64,000 nucleotides of DNA from FEN-1297 sp046704255 (GTDB taxonomy: Bacteria; Bacteroidota; Ignavibacteria; Ignavibacteriales; Ignavibacteriaceae), in the NCBI GenBank assembly GCA_046704255.1, contig JBJKSH010000106.1:1-64000 (forward strand), written 5' to 3'. Under the pieces are notes generated by a model. That model ran no database searches. It saw only the letters and a program-made list of their open reading frames with translations, and was not told the DNA's origin. The translations under genes and the position numbers were made by a program. Positions 35,365-45,307 of the stretch are shown here, one piece after another. How positions within the stretch are numbered: the first letter of the stretch is position 1; the number at the start of each line of letters is the position of its first letter.

Positions 35365-36507
35365 GTGATTTTAGGAATTCCAAAGGAAATATTACACGGA
35401 GAAAACAGAGTTGCAGTAGTTCCCGATGTAGCGGCTAAATTAATTAAGGCGGGTTTTTCAGTTCAGGTTGAAAAAGGTGCGGGACTGAATGCCGGTTTTG
35501 TTGATGAAAAATATGAAGATGCCGGAGTTAAAATTATTGAGTCGGCAGAAAGCTTATTTAATTCATCCGAAATCATTTTAAAAGTGCAGCGTCCCCTTCA
35601 TAATCAAAAATTAAACAAAGATGAAATGGAAATGATAAAGCCCGGTTCGCTGCTTATAACATTTTTATATCCGCTTTATTACAGCAATCTAGCAAAACAA
35701 TGTGCCGGAAGAGGTATAAATGTAATTTCCATGGATATGATTCCCCGAACCAGCCTTGCACAAAAAATGGATGCATTAAGTTCGCAAGCTAATATTGCCG
35801 GATATAAAAGTGTTATAATTACCGCAAACACTTTAGGTAAATTATTCCCTCTGTTAATGACGGCAGCCGGTACAATTTCTCCGGCAAAAGTTGTAGTAAT
35901 GGGCGCCGGTGTTGCGGGGCTGCAGGCGCTTGGTACTGCAAAAAGATTGGGAGCAATAGTTGAGGTATCGGATATTCGCCCTGCGGTTAAAGAAGAAGTT
36001 GCAAGCTTGGGCGGCAGGTTCATAGAAATTGAAACAGACGAATCCATGCAGGACGAAGGCGGCTATGCAAAAGAAGCATCGGAAGAATTTTTGCGGAAGC
36101 AGAAAGAATTAATATTTAAACATGTAACCGAGGCCGATATTGTAATTACAACAGCATTGGTTCCCGGTAAAAAAGCTCCGGTACTTGTTACCGAAGAAAT
36201 GGTAAAAAACATGCGTGAAGGAACCGTTATTCTGGATATGGCAACAGAGTACGGTGGAAACTGCGAAGTAAGTGAAAAAGACAAAACGGTTAAGAAATTC
36301 GGAGTAACAATTATAGGTGAATCGAACCTGCCGAGTTTGGTTCCGTATCATGCAAGTGAAATGTATTCAAAAAATATTTTGAACCTGTTGCTTCATATAA
36401 GCAAAGAAGGTAAGGTTGAATTGAATTTGGAAGACGAAATAATAAAAGGAGCATTAATTACTTTTAAAGGTGAGGTTATTCATTCTAAAGTAAAGGAAAT
36501 TATTTAA
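35365..36507 (+). CDS. pntAA: NAD(P) transhydrogenase subunit alpha, part 1
   Basis: The 380-residue soluble NAD(H)-binding domain of proton-translocating transhydrogenase starts with GTG after a very strong AGGAGGTGAT site. It begins MILGIPKEILHGENRVAVVP. It has MDMIPRTSLAQKMDALSSQANIAG split over residues near 128-150, and a Rossmann segment VVVMGAGVAGLQALGTAKRLGA near 176. The complex uses the proton gradient to move hydride from NADH to NADP+. As in many non-enteric bacteria, alpha is split into two genes; the next two genes complete the enzyme. Confidence 0.96.
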   Translation: MILGIPKEILHGENRVAVVPDVAAKLIKAGFSVQVEKGAGLNAGFVDEKYEDAGVKIIESAESLFNSSEIILKVQRPLHNQKLNKDEMEMIKPGSLLITFLYPLYYSNLAKQCAGRGINVISMDMIPRTSLAQKMDALSSQANIAGYKSVIITANTLGKLFPLLMTAAGTISPAKVVVMGAGVAGLQALGTAKRLGAIVEVSDIRPAVKEEVASLGGRFIEIETDESMQDEGGYAKEASEEFLRKQKELIFKHVTEADIVITTALVPGKKAPVLVTEEMVKNMREGTVILDMATEYGGNCEVSEKDKTVKKFGVTIIGESNLPSLVPYHASEMYSKNILNLLLHISKEGKVELNLEDEIIKGALITFKGEVIHSKVKEII

Positions 36508-36526
36508 ATTAATATGAGGAAGAACG

Positions 36527-36808
36527 ATGGATGTAAATTTTCTTATGCTATTATATGTTTTCGTACTGGCTATTTTTGTAGGATTCGAGTTAATTACTAA
36601 AGTACCGCCTACACTACATACCCCGTTAATGTCCGGCTCAAATGCTATTTCCGGGATAACTATAGTCGGTTCGTTAATTAGTGCAGGCATGCAGCAGTTT
36701 ACAATTAGTACAATACTCGGAACTGTAGCTGTAATATTTGCAATGATAAATGTAGTAGGAGGTTTTCTTGTAACAGATAGAATGTTAAAAATGTTCAAAA
36801 AAAAGTGA
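36527..36808 (+). CDS. pntAB: NAD(P) transhydrogenase subunit alpha, part 2
   Basis: This 93-residue membrane protein has about three helices and the family segment PPTLHTPLMSGSNAISGI. It supplies the alpha-side part of the proton channel. It follows pntAA by 19 bases with an ATGAGGAAG ribosome-binding site and precedes pntB by 8 bases. Confidence 0.96.
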   Translation: MDVNFLMLLYVFVLAIFVGFELITKVPPTLHTPLMSGSNAISGITIVGSLISAGMQQFTISTILGTVAVIFAMINVVGGFLVTDRMLKMFKKK

Positions 36809-36816
36809 GCTGAAAA

Positions 36817-38202
36817 ATGAATGTAGTAATAGACATTTCTTATCTGATATCATCGATTTTTTTCATACTCGGAATAAAAGAATTAAGTTCACCCAAAACG
36901 GCACGGCGCGGAAATCTTTATGCGGCAATTGGAATGCTTATTGCGATTGTAGCTACACTTCTAGATAAGCATATTCTTACTTATGAATGGATTATAATCG
37001 GCATTATAATCGGTTCAGGGCTTGGAACCTGGATGGCATTAAAAGTAAAGATGACCGGCATGCCGCAAATGGTAGGTGCGTTGAACGGGTTCGGCGGCGG
37101 CGCTTCCACTCTGGTGGCATTATCGGAATTTTATAAGATTACTCCTATGATCCCTATAAATACCGGAGTTGCAATTGTTCTTAGTTTCTTAATAGGCGGT
37201 GTTACCTTTACCGGTTCTATGATTGCATTTGCAAAGCTGCAGGGCTGGATTACCGGCAGGGTAGTAAAATACCCGGGGCAGCATCCCATAAATCTTTTAC
37301 TTCTTTTATTTGTTCTTGCGGCCGGTACTTATGTTGTTATATATCCCGACTCAGTTGATCTGGCAGTAATAATTACTATAGTATCTTTAGTTTTAGGGGT
37401 ATTACTTGTTTTACCGATAGGCGGTGCGGATATGCCTGTGGCAATTTCGCTCCTTAATTCGTATTCGGGCTTGGCAGGTTCAACTACCGGATTTGTTCTT
37501 GGAAACAATGAATTGATAATTGCAGGCGCACTTGTCGGTGCTTCGGGAATTATTCTTACCAACATTATGTGTAAAGCCATGAACCGTTCTTTAATGAATG
37601 TATTATTAGGCGGCTGGTCAACTGCCGGTACAACAGGCAGTTCACCGGCAGAAACCTCAAACCGTAAAGGAGATATTAAATCCGTTGATTCCGAAGAGGC
37701 TGCAATGATATTCGATGCCGCAAACAGCGTTATTATTGTGCCGGGTTACGGAATGGCTGTTGCCCAGGCTCAGCATGCTATTAGGGATTTGATGAACACA
37801 CTGGAAAAGAAGGGTATTAAAGTTAGATTTGCCATTCATCCCGTAGCAGGCAGAATGCCCGGCCACATGAATGTACTTTTGGCAGAAGCTAACGTTCCGT
37901 ATGACCGGCTGTATGCTTTGGATGATATAAACGATGATTTCCATAATACCGATGTAGCATTAATTATAGGCGCCAACGATGTTGTTAACCCGGCGGCAAG
38001 GCACGAAAAGAACAGCCCTATTTACGGCATGCCGATTTTAAATGTTGATTATGCAAAAACGGTTATTGTAAATAAACGTTCGTTAAATACAGGTTATGCG
38101 GGCATTGATAATGAATTGTTCTACGGCTCGAATACTCTTATGTATTTTGGAGATGCTAAGGAATCTATTACAAAGCTGAATAATGAAATAAAAAATCTTT
38201 GA
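36817..38202 (+). CDS. pntB: NAD(P) transhydrogenase subunit beta
   Basis: The 461-residue protein joins about eight membrane helices to a C-terminal NADP(H)-binding domain. Family features are MVGALNGFGGGAS near 90, LNSYSGLAG near 208, VPGYGMAVAQAQHAI near 307, RFAIHPVAGRMPGHMNVLLAEA near 335 (split here by description) and GANDVVNPAA near 387. It forms the proton channel and the NADP site. The pnt genes supply NADPH for biosynthesis or use NADPH to balance NADH. Confidence 0.97.
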   Translation: MNVVIDISYLISSIFFILGIKELSSPKTARRGNLYAAIGMLIAIVATLLDKHILTYEWIIIGIIIGSGLGTWMALKVKMTGMPQMVGALNGFGGGASTLVALSEFYKITPMIPINTGVAIVLSFLIGGVTFTGSMIAFAKLQGWITGRVVKYPGQHPINLLLLLFVLAAGTYVVIYPDSVDLAVIITIVSLVLGVLLVLPIGGADMPVAISLLNSYSGLAGSTTGFVLGNNELIIAGALVGASGIILTNIMCKAMNRSLMNVLLGGWSTAGTTGSSPAETSNRKGDIKSVDSEEAAMIFDAANSVIIVPGYGMAVAQAQHAIRDLMNTLEKKGIKVRFAIHPVAGRMPGHMNVLLAEANVPYDRLYALDDINDDFHNTDVALIIGANDVVNPAARHEKNSPIYGMPILNVDYAKTVIVNKRSLNTGYAGIDNELFYGSNTLMYFGDAKESITKLNNEIKNL

Positions 38203-38342
38203 TAAAATATTTTTAGATTTTTGGACTGTTTAATTTAAAATAAAAGTATATATTTCTTCCCGACTTTAACGTCCTTCTTTAAGAAAAGGGATTGTTAATT
38301 TATCTTTCATTTTAAACAGGTAAAAAATCAAAAGGTATTTTA

Positions 38343-38582
38343 ATGAAAATGGATTGGAACGAATTCGAAGGGAAAACTCTTAATATAACCATGCATGAAA
38401 ATTATGGATTAACAATGGATTCAAAATCCAATACGCCCATTTATGAAATTGTTTTTAAAACAGGTAAATTAACCGGCGTTTTTGACGAAGGACTTTTACT
38501 TGAAACCGAAAGAGAAAAAGAACTTGTTAAAATTTTTATTCCGTACCTGTCTATAAAATGTGTAGAAATTTTTAACTTCTGA
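38343..38582 (+). CDS. small unknown protein upstream of the T9SS plug-like gene
   Basis: This 79-residue protein is cytosolic in character, acidic, and ends in KCVEIFNF. Its short alternating strands (TLNITMHENYGL, IYEIVFKTGKLTGVF, EGLLLETERE, IKCVEIF) suggest a compact beta-barrel such as an SH3/Sm-like fold, but I do not recognise a family. It lies 13 bases before the next gene and is probably cotranscribed. Confidence 0.6.
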   Translation: MKMDWNEFEGKTLNITMHENYGLTMDSKSNTPIYEIVFKTGKLTGVFDEGLLLETEREKELVKIFIPYLSIKCVEIFNF

Positions 38583-38595
38583 AGGCAAGTAAATT

Positions 38596-39819
38596 TTGAA
38601 TCTTAAAATATTTATTATTCTCCTTTTGTTTTCAATCTCTGCTTTTTCTCAGTCTCCCGTAATTAAAAGCCTTAAAATATATGCCGGGGAAAATGAAACT
38701 TCATTCCCTGTAATATCAAGCAGCAGCGGAACAATAACAATTGAATTCGATGTTCAGTCTGTATATATTCCATACATGAGCATAGTTTTTAGGTTCTGCG
38801 ACCGTAACTGGATACCTTATCAAAATATTTTTCTTTCAAACCAGGGTAAAAACATTTATTACAACTTAGGTTTTGCACAATTACCTCATACTGTTACCGA
38901 AGCAAAATATCATTTCCAGGGCTCTTTTCCTGATAGTAAGGGAACCGTGGATTTTCCGTATTCCGGCAATTGGAGATTTTATATAACCGACTCACAGGAT
39001 ACTACCAATATATACGGACAGGGGAAATTTTATGTTGTTAATCCCGTAATCTCTTTACAGGATACTATTAAGAACGAACAGCTTGAAGACAAGATTTATT
39101 TTCCTTCCGACCTTGCAAAGGTTTTTAATATTACTACAAATTTTTATCTGCCACCGCAATTTTATCCGGGAGATGTTGAGTTGGTTGAGATTATAGATAA
39201 TCATAAAATAAATTATCCTATAATAATTGATAGAAACTTTAATACTAACAAAAGACAGTATTACTGGAACGGCAGCAATCGGTTTACATTTACCGCAAGA
39301 GATATTAGGCCAGGTAACGAATACCGGGAGGTTGATTTAAGAAATACGGATGTCTTTCAAGCTAGAAACGTTAATGCGCAACTTGATAAAATTGATTATT
39401 CCAGGTTTTTTACGCAGGGACATAAAGACCTTAACGGAGGTTCAATTCTCACTAACTATACAAATGATTATGCTACTTATTTAAACGTAACATTCTCAAT
39501 GAGGCCCCCAAACGAAGTTTCGGGAAACATTTATCTTGTCGGTGCATTTAATAATTGGAAACTTTCTCCTAATTATAAAATGACTGATAATTACGGTTTA
39601 TATCAAATTACTATTCCGCTTAAAAGAGGAATATATGATTATCAATATGTAGTGGGGCAGGATGATTACGGGAAAATTGTAAATCCTGACTGGGTTATTT
39701 TGGAAGGGAATAACTGGTCTACATCCAACCTATACCAGGTTTTTCTTTATTATAAAGATCCTAATTACGGCGGATACGATAGAATTATCGGCTACAAACA
39801 AATTAAAAGTATTGACTAA
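38596..39819 (+). CDS. type IX secretion system plug-family protein (DUF5103-like)
   Basis: The 407-residue protein starts with TTG after GAAGGCAAG and has a signal peptide (about 1-18, ending FSQS). The N-terminal half resembles the T9SS plug domain: IKSLKIYAGENETSFPVI, then FRFCDRNWIPYQN. Residues of about 285-380 form an early-set/CBM48-like domain with IYLVGAFNNWKLSPNYKM and GIYDYQYVVG. In Bacteroidota the plug associates with the SprA translocon. The stop overlaps the next start (TAATG). No other T9SS genes are in the window. Confidence 0.8.
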   Translation: MNLKIFIILLLFSISAFSQSPVIKSLKIYAGENETSFPVISSSSGTITIEFDVQSVYIPYMSIVFRFCDRNWIPYQNIFLSNQGKNIYYNLGFAQLPHTVTEAKYHFQGSFPDSKGTVDFPYSGNWRFYITDSQDTTNIYGQGKFYVVNPVISLQDTIKNEQLEDKIYFPSDLAKVFNITTNFYLPPQFYPGDVELVEIIDNHKINYPIIIDRNFNTNKRQYYWNGSNRFTFTARDIRPGNEYREVDLRNTDVFQARNVNAQLDKIDYSRFFTQGHKDLNGGSILTNYTNDYATYLNVTFSMRPPNEVSGNIYLVGAFNNWKLSPNYKMTDNYGLYQITIPLKRGIYDYQYVVGQDDYGKIVNPDWVILEGNNWSTSNLYQVFLYYKDPNYGGYDRIIGYKQIKSID

Positions 39820-40817
39820 TGGAAAAATTAAAAGTCGGTGTAATCGGCACCGGGCATCTTGGTAAACTTCACATTAAAATGTTTAAGCAAATTGATAAGT
39901 GCCGTTTGATAGGTATTTACGATAATAACCCCATTGCTGCCAAAGCTGCCGGCGATGAGTTCAAAGTAAAAGTTTTTGCAACTCCGGATGACCTGCTTAA
40001 TGAAGTTGACGCCGTTTCCATAGTATCTACTACAAGTGCCCATTATGAACTTGCAGTAAAGTGTTTGAATAAAAACATTCACGTGTTTGTTGAGAAACCT
40101 ATTACTGCTTTAATTAGTGAAGCTGAAGAAATTGTCGGTTTGGCAAAGCAAAAAAACCTTAAACTACAGGTTGGGCATATAGAACGTTTTAACCCCGCTT
40201 TAATATCTCTTGAAAAATATATGCTTAAGCCTATGTTCATTCAAACGGACAGGCTTGCACAGTTTAATCCCAGGGGAACAGATGTTGCTGTTGTTCTGGA
40301 TTTGATGATTCATGATATAGATATAATTTTAAGCCTTGTTAAAAGCGAAGCAAAGAATATTGAAGCAAGCGGTGTTGCCGTTGTTTCCAGTTCTCTTGAT
40401 ATTGCAAATGCAAGAATTCAATTTGAAAACGGTGCGGTTGCAAATGTAACCGCAAGCAGAATTTCTCAAAAGAAAATGAGAAAGATGAGAATCTTTCAAA
40501 AGGACAATTACATTTCGCTGGATTTTATTACCGGAGTTTCGGAGGTTTACCGGTTAGTTCCTGTGGAAGATAAGGTCGAATCCGCTTTTATTTCCTTCGG
40601 TGAAATAGGTATTGGCGAAAGGAAAAAAAGGATTGTTTACGAACAGCCGGAAATAAGGGAGATGAATGCATTAAAATATGAACTGGAGTTATTTGTAAAT
40701 TCGGTTTTAGATGGCACATCTCCGGTAGTTACCGGTGTTGACGGCTTAAAAGCTTTAAAGGTTGCGGATACCATCTTAAAAAAAATTGAAGAATCGCAGG
40801 GTAACACAGCATACTAA
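39819..40817 (+). CDS. Gfo/Idh/MocA-family oxidoreductase
   Basis: The 332-residue enzyme has an N-terminal Rossmann fold, KVGVIGTGHLGKLHIKMF. The family's VEKPITA catalytic segment lies near 92, and the C-terminal sheet domain contains HIERFNPA and DLMIHDIDIIL. It is likely a NAD(P)-dependent sugar or sugar-nucleotide dehydrogenase. In gene neighbourhoods with envelope genes such proteins often act on UDP-GlcNAc-derived sugars for lipid A or surface glycans; that use is inferred here. Confidence 0.88.
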   Translation: MEKLKVGVIGTGHLGKLHIKMFKQIDKCRLIGIYDNNPIAAKAAGDEFKVKVFATPDDLLNEVDAVSIVSTTSAHYELAVKCLNKNIHVFVEKPITALISEAEEIVGLAKQKNLKLQVGHIERFNPALISLEKYMLKPMFIQTDRLAQFNPRGTDVAVVLDLMIHDIDIILSLVKSEAKNIEASGVAVVSSSLDIANARIQFENGAVANVTASRISQKKMRKMRIFQKDNYISLDFITGVSEVYRLVPVEDKVESAFISFGEIGIGERKKRIVYEQPEIREMNALKYELELFVNSVLDGTSPVVTGVDGLKALKVADTILKKIEESQGNTAY

Positions 40818-40992
40818 TAAAACCACATTGAAACACATAAGGATATAAAAAGTAATTATGTGTACTAAATACCCCGTGGTTAAATTAGTGTTTGGTTACA
40901 ATGATGTAACTTCAATGCGGATATATACGGATTTTATACATGACGGCACGAAGCAATATTTAACATGACAAAAAAATATAAGGAAAATAAAA
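40818..40992 (+). other. structured intergenic region before the LEA-like gene
   Basis: AACCAC (40821-40826) pairs with GTGGTT (40876-40881), and inside it ACACATA (40833-40839) pairs with TATGTGT (40857-40863), giving a nested stem. A possible 5' untranslated structure or terminator is meant. No T-run follows. Confidence 0.4.
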
Positions 40993-41601
40993 ATGAAAAA
41001 ATTTGTTTTACCGTTATTTCTTCTGTTTGCAATTACCAATATAAGCTGCAGTATTTATAAAACATTGGTTAATGTTTCCAGGCTTCAATTTAAACTTGGC
41101 CGGGTAAATAATCTCATGGTTAGCGGAATTTCCGTAGAAGGGAAAACCAAATTAAGCGACTTTAATGCATTGGATATTTTAAAATTAAGTTCGTCGGTAG
41201 TCGGTCATAAGTTTCCTGTTACTTTTACTTTAAATGTTGAAGCTAAAAATCCGAACGACGGAACGGGCGGATATGCAAGCACGGATGTAACAATAAAATC
41301 ATTTCCCTGGAAACTTTTAATAGATAACAAGGAGACGGTTTCCGGAAACATCAGCCAGCCTGTTTCAGTCCCCGGTACAGGCCAAATAACAACTATCCCT
41401 ATTGAAATGAACGTTGACCTTTTGAAATTTTTTGGAGATAAAGGCTACGAATCTTTGCTTAAACTGGCGCTTTCCGTTGCAGGAGAAAAAGGCTATTCAT
41501 CAAATATTGCATTATATGCAAAACCTACGGTATCTTCTCCACTTGGAGATATAACCTATCCGGGAGAATTGAAAATAATTAGCAAAAGTTTTTCCAATTG
41601 A
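40993..41601 (+). CDS. LEA type 2-like lipoprotein
   Basis: The 202-residue protein has a signal ending in ITNISC, a plausible lipobox. The mature part has the beta pattern of the LEA-2/WHy domain, with VSGISVEGKTKLSD, FPVTFTLNVEAKNPN, FPWKLLIDNKETVSGNISQ and IPIEMNVDL. Such proteins are envelope-attached and of unknown function in bacteria. It has an AAGGAAAAT ribosome-binding site. Confidence 0.72.
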   Translation: MKKFVLPLFLLFAITNISCSIYKTLVNVSRLQFKLGRVNNLMVSGISVEGKTKLSDFNALDILKLSSSVVGHKFPVTFTLNVEAKNPNDGTGGYASTDVTIKSFPWKLLIDNKETVSGNISQPVSVPGTGQITTIPIEMNVDLLKFFGDKGYESLLKLALSVAGEKGYSSNIALYAKPTVSSPLGDITYPGELKIISKSFSN

Positions 41602-41730
41602 TTCTGTAACAAAATATTCAAATCCTTCGTTTTATATTTTAATTAAAGTCTCTATAATATTAAATTGTTATCCTGATTTATTTATTTCTTTTAAATCGGG
41701 AAAATTTAATAATTTATATAGGTAGAATAT

Positions 41731-42693
41731 ATGCCGAAGTCAGAAAGATACGCCATTGGGGTTGACCTTGGGGGGACAAATATCAAAGTTGGTATTGTTT
41801 CGCAAAAGGGGAAGATAGTTAAAAAAACTTCACTTGAAACACTTGCAGCAGACGGGCCGGAAAGTGTGATAAATCAAATTAAAAAAGGCGTTAAACAAAT
41901 TCGGCAGAAAAACAAGCTAAAGATACAGGGGATTGGAATTGGTGCACCGGGAGTAGTTTCCAGTAAAAAAGGAACCGTTGAAAATCCGCCAAATTTACCC
42001 GGCTGGGAAAAGGTTAACCTTGGCAAAATATTAGAAAAGGAATTTAAGATAAAAGTCCATGTTGAAAATGATGCCAATGCTGCTGCCATAGGAGAAATGA
42101 TTTTCGGCGCCGGTAAAAAATTGGAATCATTCATTATGGTTACTCTTGGTACAGGTGTTGGAGGAGGTATAATATTTAACCGGAAATTATTTAAAGGAGA
42201 AACAGGTGCTGCCGGAGAGATAGGGCACTTGTCTATTAATTATAACGGCATTAAATGTAACTGCGGTTCTTTCGGATGTATAGAAACCTACATTGGAAAT
42301 AACTACATAGTTAAGCATGTTGGGGGAGAACTTGATAATCATAAAGACTCCCGAATATGGAAATTAATAAATAATAATTTAAACCTGCTTACACCTTTAA
42401 TTATTCATCAGGCGGCGGTGGAAGGAGATGAATATTCCATAAGCGTAATTAAAGATTTAGGAACGTACCTGGGTACAGCACTGGCCTCTGCAGCTAATAC
42501 ACTTGATGTAGCTACTTTTATAATAGGAGGCGGAGTTGCAGGCTTTGGGAATTTATTATTCGATTCTGTTGGTGAAAAAACAAAGGAACGCGTACTAAAA
42601 CCATTAAGCAAGCGGATTAAAATTTTGCCCGCCAGGCTAAAAAATGATGCGGGTATAAAAGGTGCCTCTGCTCTTGTTTTTTATAAGTCGTAA
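41731..42693 (+). CDS. ROK-family glucokinase-like sugar kinase
   Basis: The 320-residue protein opens with GVDLGGTNIKVGIV, the phosphate-binding loop of ROK kinases. It also has VENDANAAAIGE near 112, GTGVGGGIIFN near 138 and the ROK zinc motif CNCGSFGCIE near 173. It should phosphorylate glucose or another hexose with ATP. It is followed 45 bases later by lptD, which may share its transcript. Confidence 0.92.
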   Translation: MPKSERYAIGVDLGGTNIKVGIVSQKGKIVKKTSLETLAADGPESVINQIKKGVKQIRQKNKLKIQGIGIGAPGVVSSKKGTVENPPNLPGWEKVNLGKILEKEFKIKVHVENDANAAAIGEMIFGAGKKLESFIMVTLGTGVGGGIIFNRKLFKGETGAAGEIGHLSINYNGIKCNCGSFGCIETYIGNNYIVKHVGGELDNHKDSRIWKLINNNLNLLTPLIIHQAAVEGDEYSISVIKDLGTYLGTALASAANTLDVATFIIGGGVAGFGNLLFDSVGEKTKERVLKPLSKRIKILPARLKNDAGIKGASALVFYKS

Positions 42694-42737
42694 GAACGTT
42701 TATTGCCGGAATTAACGGGACGTCGTTATCATTATAT

Positions 42738-45296
42738 ATGAAAATATTTTTTATCATAATTTTTTTAATGGTAAGCTTTACCGTAGTTCTTGCGCAAAAG
42801 GTTGCTCCCGATTCAATTATTAAACCGGACTCTTTGATTTCTTTACCCTCCGATACGCTTGCTGTTAAAGACACAACAAATAAAAATAAATCGTTTGATG
42901 TAGATACAGTTATCTATGCAAATTCTTCCGATTCACTTTTCTTTTATGTTAACCAAAAGAAAATGGATCTGTTCGGGAACAGTGAAATAAAGTATAAAGA
43001 TACCGACCTGAAAAGTGCAAACATTAAAGTGAATTTTGAAACGCATGATATTGAAGCTGCCGGAACACCGAATGATTCAATTCCGGGAGAATTTAAAAAT
43101 ACTCCGGTGCTCTCACAGAACGGTGAAGTTTACGACGGCCAATCGATGGTTTATAACTTTAAAACGACAAGGGGAATTATTGATATGGCTAAAACCAAAA
43201 GCGAAGGTGCTATTTATTCCGGCGAAAAAATAAAAAAGGTTGATAAGAATACTTATTTTGTAAAAGACGGAATTTATACAACCTGCGATGCAAAACCGCC
43301 TCATTACTATTTCTTTTCACCGGAGATGAAGGTAATTCAGAAAAAAGAAATAATTGCAAAATGGATATGGTTATACTTTGGCGGAGTACCTTTTCCCATT
43401 CCGCTTCCGTTTGCGGTTTTTCCGCTGCAATCCGGAAGGAGGTCTGGCATTATTGCTCCGGCATTCGGGCAGGATGCATCACGCGGGTATTACTTTACAC
43501 ACTTCGGTTATTTCTGGGCAATAAATGATTACCTTGACTTGAACTTAACAGGAGATTACTACACACGCGGCAGCTTCGGTTTCGACTCCAGGTTCAGGTA
43601 TGTAAAAAGATATGATTATAGCGGCAGCATTGAAGGCGGGTATCAATTTATAAAATCGGAAGATCCATTCTCTTACAATACCAGTAAAAGTATTCAATGG
43701 AAAATTCAGGTGAATCATAATCAAACTATAACTCCTACCTTAAGGCTTTCGGCAAACCTGCAGTTCTTATCGGGTAAAAGTTATAATACTTATACATCCA
43801 CCAATATGAATGAAATTTTAACGAACAATATTGTTTCCAATGCTACACTAACAAAAACATGGGACCAATCCGGCAATAGTTTAACTTTAGGTTACAGCCG
43901 CACGCAGAACCTTCAGAGCGGGGATATAAATGAAATTTTACCTACTTTATCATTTAACATACCCGAGTTTTATCCGTTTAGGAGAAAGAATGAGGTAACT
44001 AATTTAAAGTGGTATGATCTGATAGGTGTAAATTATAACGGGCAGTTTGAAAACATTAGAAATAAAGTAGGCGGCCATCTAAGCATAAGAGGAGGAATTG
44101 AACATAGAGTGAGTATTAGTGCATCTCCTAAAGTAGGTTATTTTAATATATCTCCAAATATTAATTATACCGAAGATTGGTACAATAAAATGATTCAACA
44201 ATACTCGGCAGGAATGGCAGTAAACGGCACCGACTCCGTTATAACAAAAGATATACATAAGTTAAGTGCTATGAGAATTTTCAGCCTGGGTGTTTCGGCT
44301 TCAACAAAATTTTACGGAATGTTTCAGCCCGGCTTTTTAGGAATAGCCGCAATAAGACATATTGTAACACCGTCTCTTTCTTATACTTACACACCGGATT
44401 TTTCTAATCCGATTTGGGGATATTATGGAACTTATTATAATTTTAAGGGCCAGCCGGTTAAGTACGATAAATATGCAAGAGAAATATTTTCAAAGCCTTC
44501 GCAGGGCCAATCTCAAAGTATTAATTTTTCGGTGGGAAACGTTTTTGAAATGAAAACAGAAGCTAATCCTACCGACACAACTTCCAAAGTAAAAAAAATT
44601 CAATTGTTAAATCTAAGTGCAGGAATAGGATACAACTTTGCAGCAGACAGTTTAAAGTTTTCTCCTTTAAGTTTATCATACAGAACCCAGGTAGGTGAAT
44701 ATCTGAATTTTTTCGGTTCGTCAGGTTTCTCTTTATATGATTATAACAAAAACGGAAATCTCGTAAATAAATTCTTAGTTAATGAAGGTAAGGGTTTATT
44801 TAGAATGACCAATTTAAGTTTTTCTGTTTCAACTACTTTATCCGGTGAGAAAATAAAATCCGCTTTAGGGCAAAAGAAGCAAGATACCACGCAGACCAGC
44901 GGTGAATTTCAACAGCATTCTGTTTATCAGGGAATATATAATGATAAACCTGCGGACTTTAGTATACCCTGGAATTTATCTTTAAGTTACAATTATAACT
45001 TATCAAAGTTTAATCCAATAAACCCACAAACCACTTCCAACTTAAGTGCAAGCATGGATTTCAATTTAACTCCCAAGTGGAAATTTTCAGTTACCGGTAG
45101 TTACGATTTTGAACAGAAACAATTTTCCGCACCGCAAATTAGAATTACAAGAGACCTGCATGCATGGATTATGAATTTTACATGGAACCCCGTTGGTCTT
45201 TACAGCGGTTATTATCTTGAGATTAGAGTAAAAGCACCTCAGCTTCAGGATTTAAAAATTACAAAGCGCGGGCAATTTTATAACGGTAAATATTAA
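42738..45296 (+). CDS. lptD: LPS-assembly protein LptD-like outer-membrane protein
   Basis: The 852-residue protein has a signal peptide (about 1-20). An OstA/LptA-like periplasmic domain (about 60-190) contains YKDTDLKSANIKVNFETHDI, and the following VYDGQSMVYNFKT segment fits the same jellyroll repeat. A large beta-barrel of about 600 residues with alternating aromatic strands follows. LptD inserts lipopolysaccharide into the outer leaflet. The length is close to that of other LptD proteins. It is followed by the NYN gene after 11 bases. Confidence 0.82.
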   Translation: MKIFFIIIFLMVSFTVVLAQKVAPDSIIKPDSLISLPSDTLAVKDTTNKNKSFDVDTVIYANSSDSLFFYVNQKKMDLFGNSEIKYKDTDLKSANIKVNFETHDIEAAGTPNDSIPGEFKNTPVLSQNGEVYDGQSMVYNFKTTRGIIDMAKTKSEGAIYSGEKIKKVDKNTYFVKDGIYTTCDAKPPHYYFFSPEMKVIQKKEIIAKWIWLYFGGVPFPIPLPFAVFPLQSGRRSGIIAPAFGQDASRGYYFTHFGYFWAINDYLDLNLTGDYYTRGSFGFDSRFRYVKRYDYSGSIEGGYQFIKSEDPFSYNTSKSIQWKIQVNHNQTITPTLRLSANLQFLSGKSYNTYTSTNMNEILTNNIVSNATLTKTWDQSGNSLTLGYSRTQNLQSGDINEILPTLSFNIPEFYPFRRKNEVTNLKWYDLIGVNYNGQFENIRNKVGGHLSIRGGIEHRVSISASPKVGYFNISPNINYTEDWYNKMIQQYSAGMAVNGTDSVITKDIHKLSAMRIFSLGVSASTKFYGMFQPGFLGIAAIRHIVTPSLSYTYTPDFSNPIWGYYGTYYNFKGQPVKYDKYAREIFSKPSQGQSQSINFSVGNVFEMKTEANPTDTTSKVKKIQLLNLSAGIGYNFAADSLKFSPLSLSYRTQVGEYLNFFGSSGFSLYDYNKNGNLVNKFLVNEGKGLFRMTNLSFSVSTTLSGEKIKSALGQKKQDTTQTSGEFQQHSVYQGIYNDKPADFSIPWNLSLSYNYNLSKFNPINPQTTSNLSASMDFNLTPKWKFSVTGSYDFEQKQFSAPQIRITRDLHAWIMNFTWNPVGLYSGYYLEIRVKAPQLQDLKITKRGQFYNGKY

Positions 45297-45307
45297 TCGG
45301 TTTTTTT

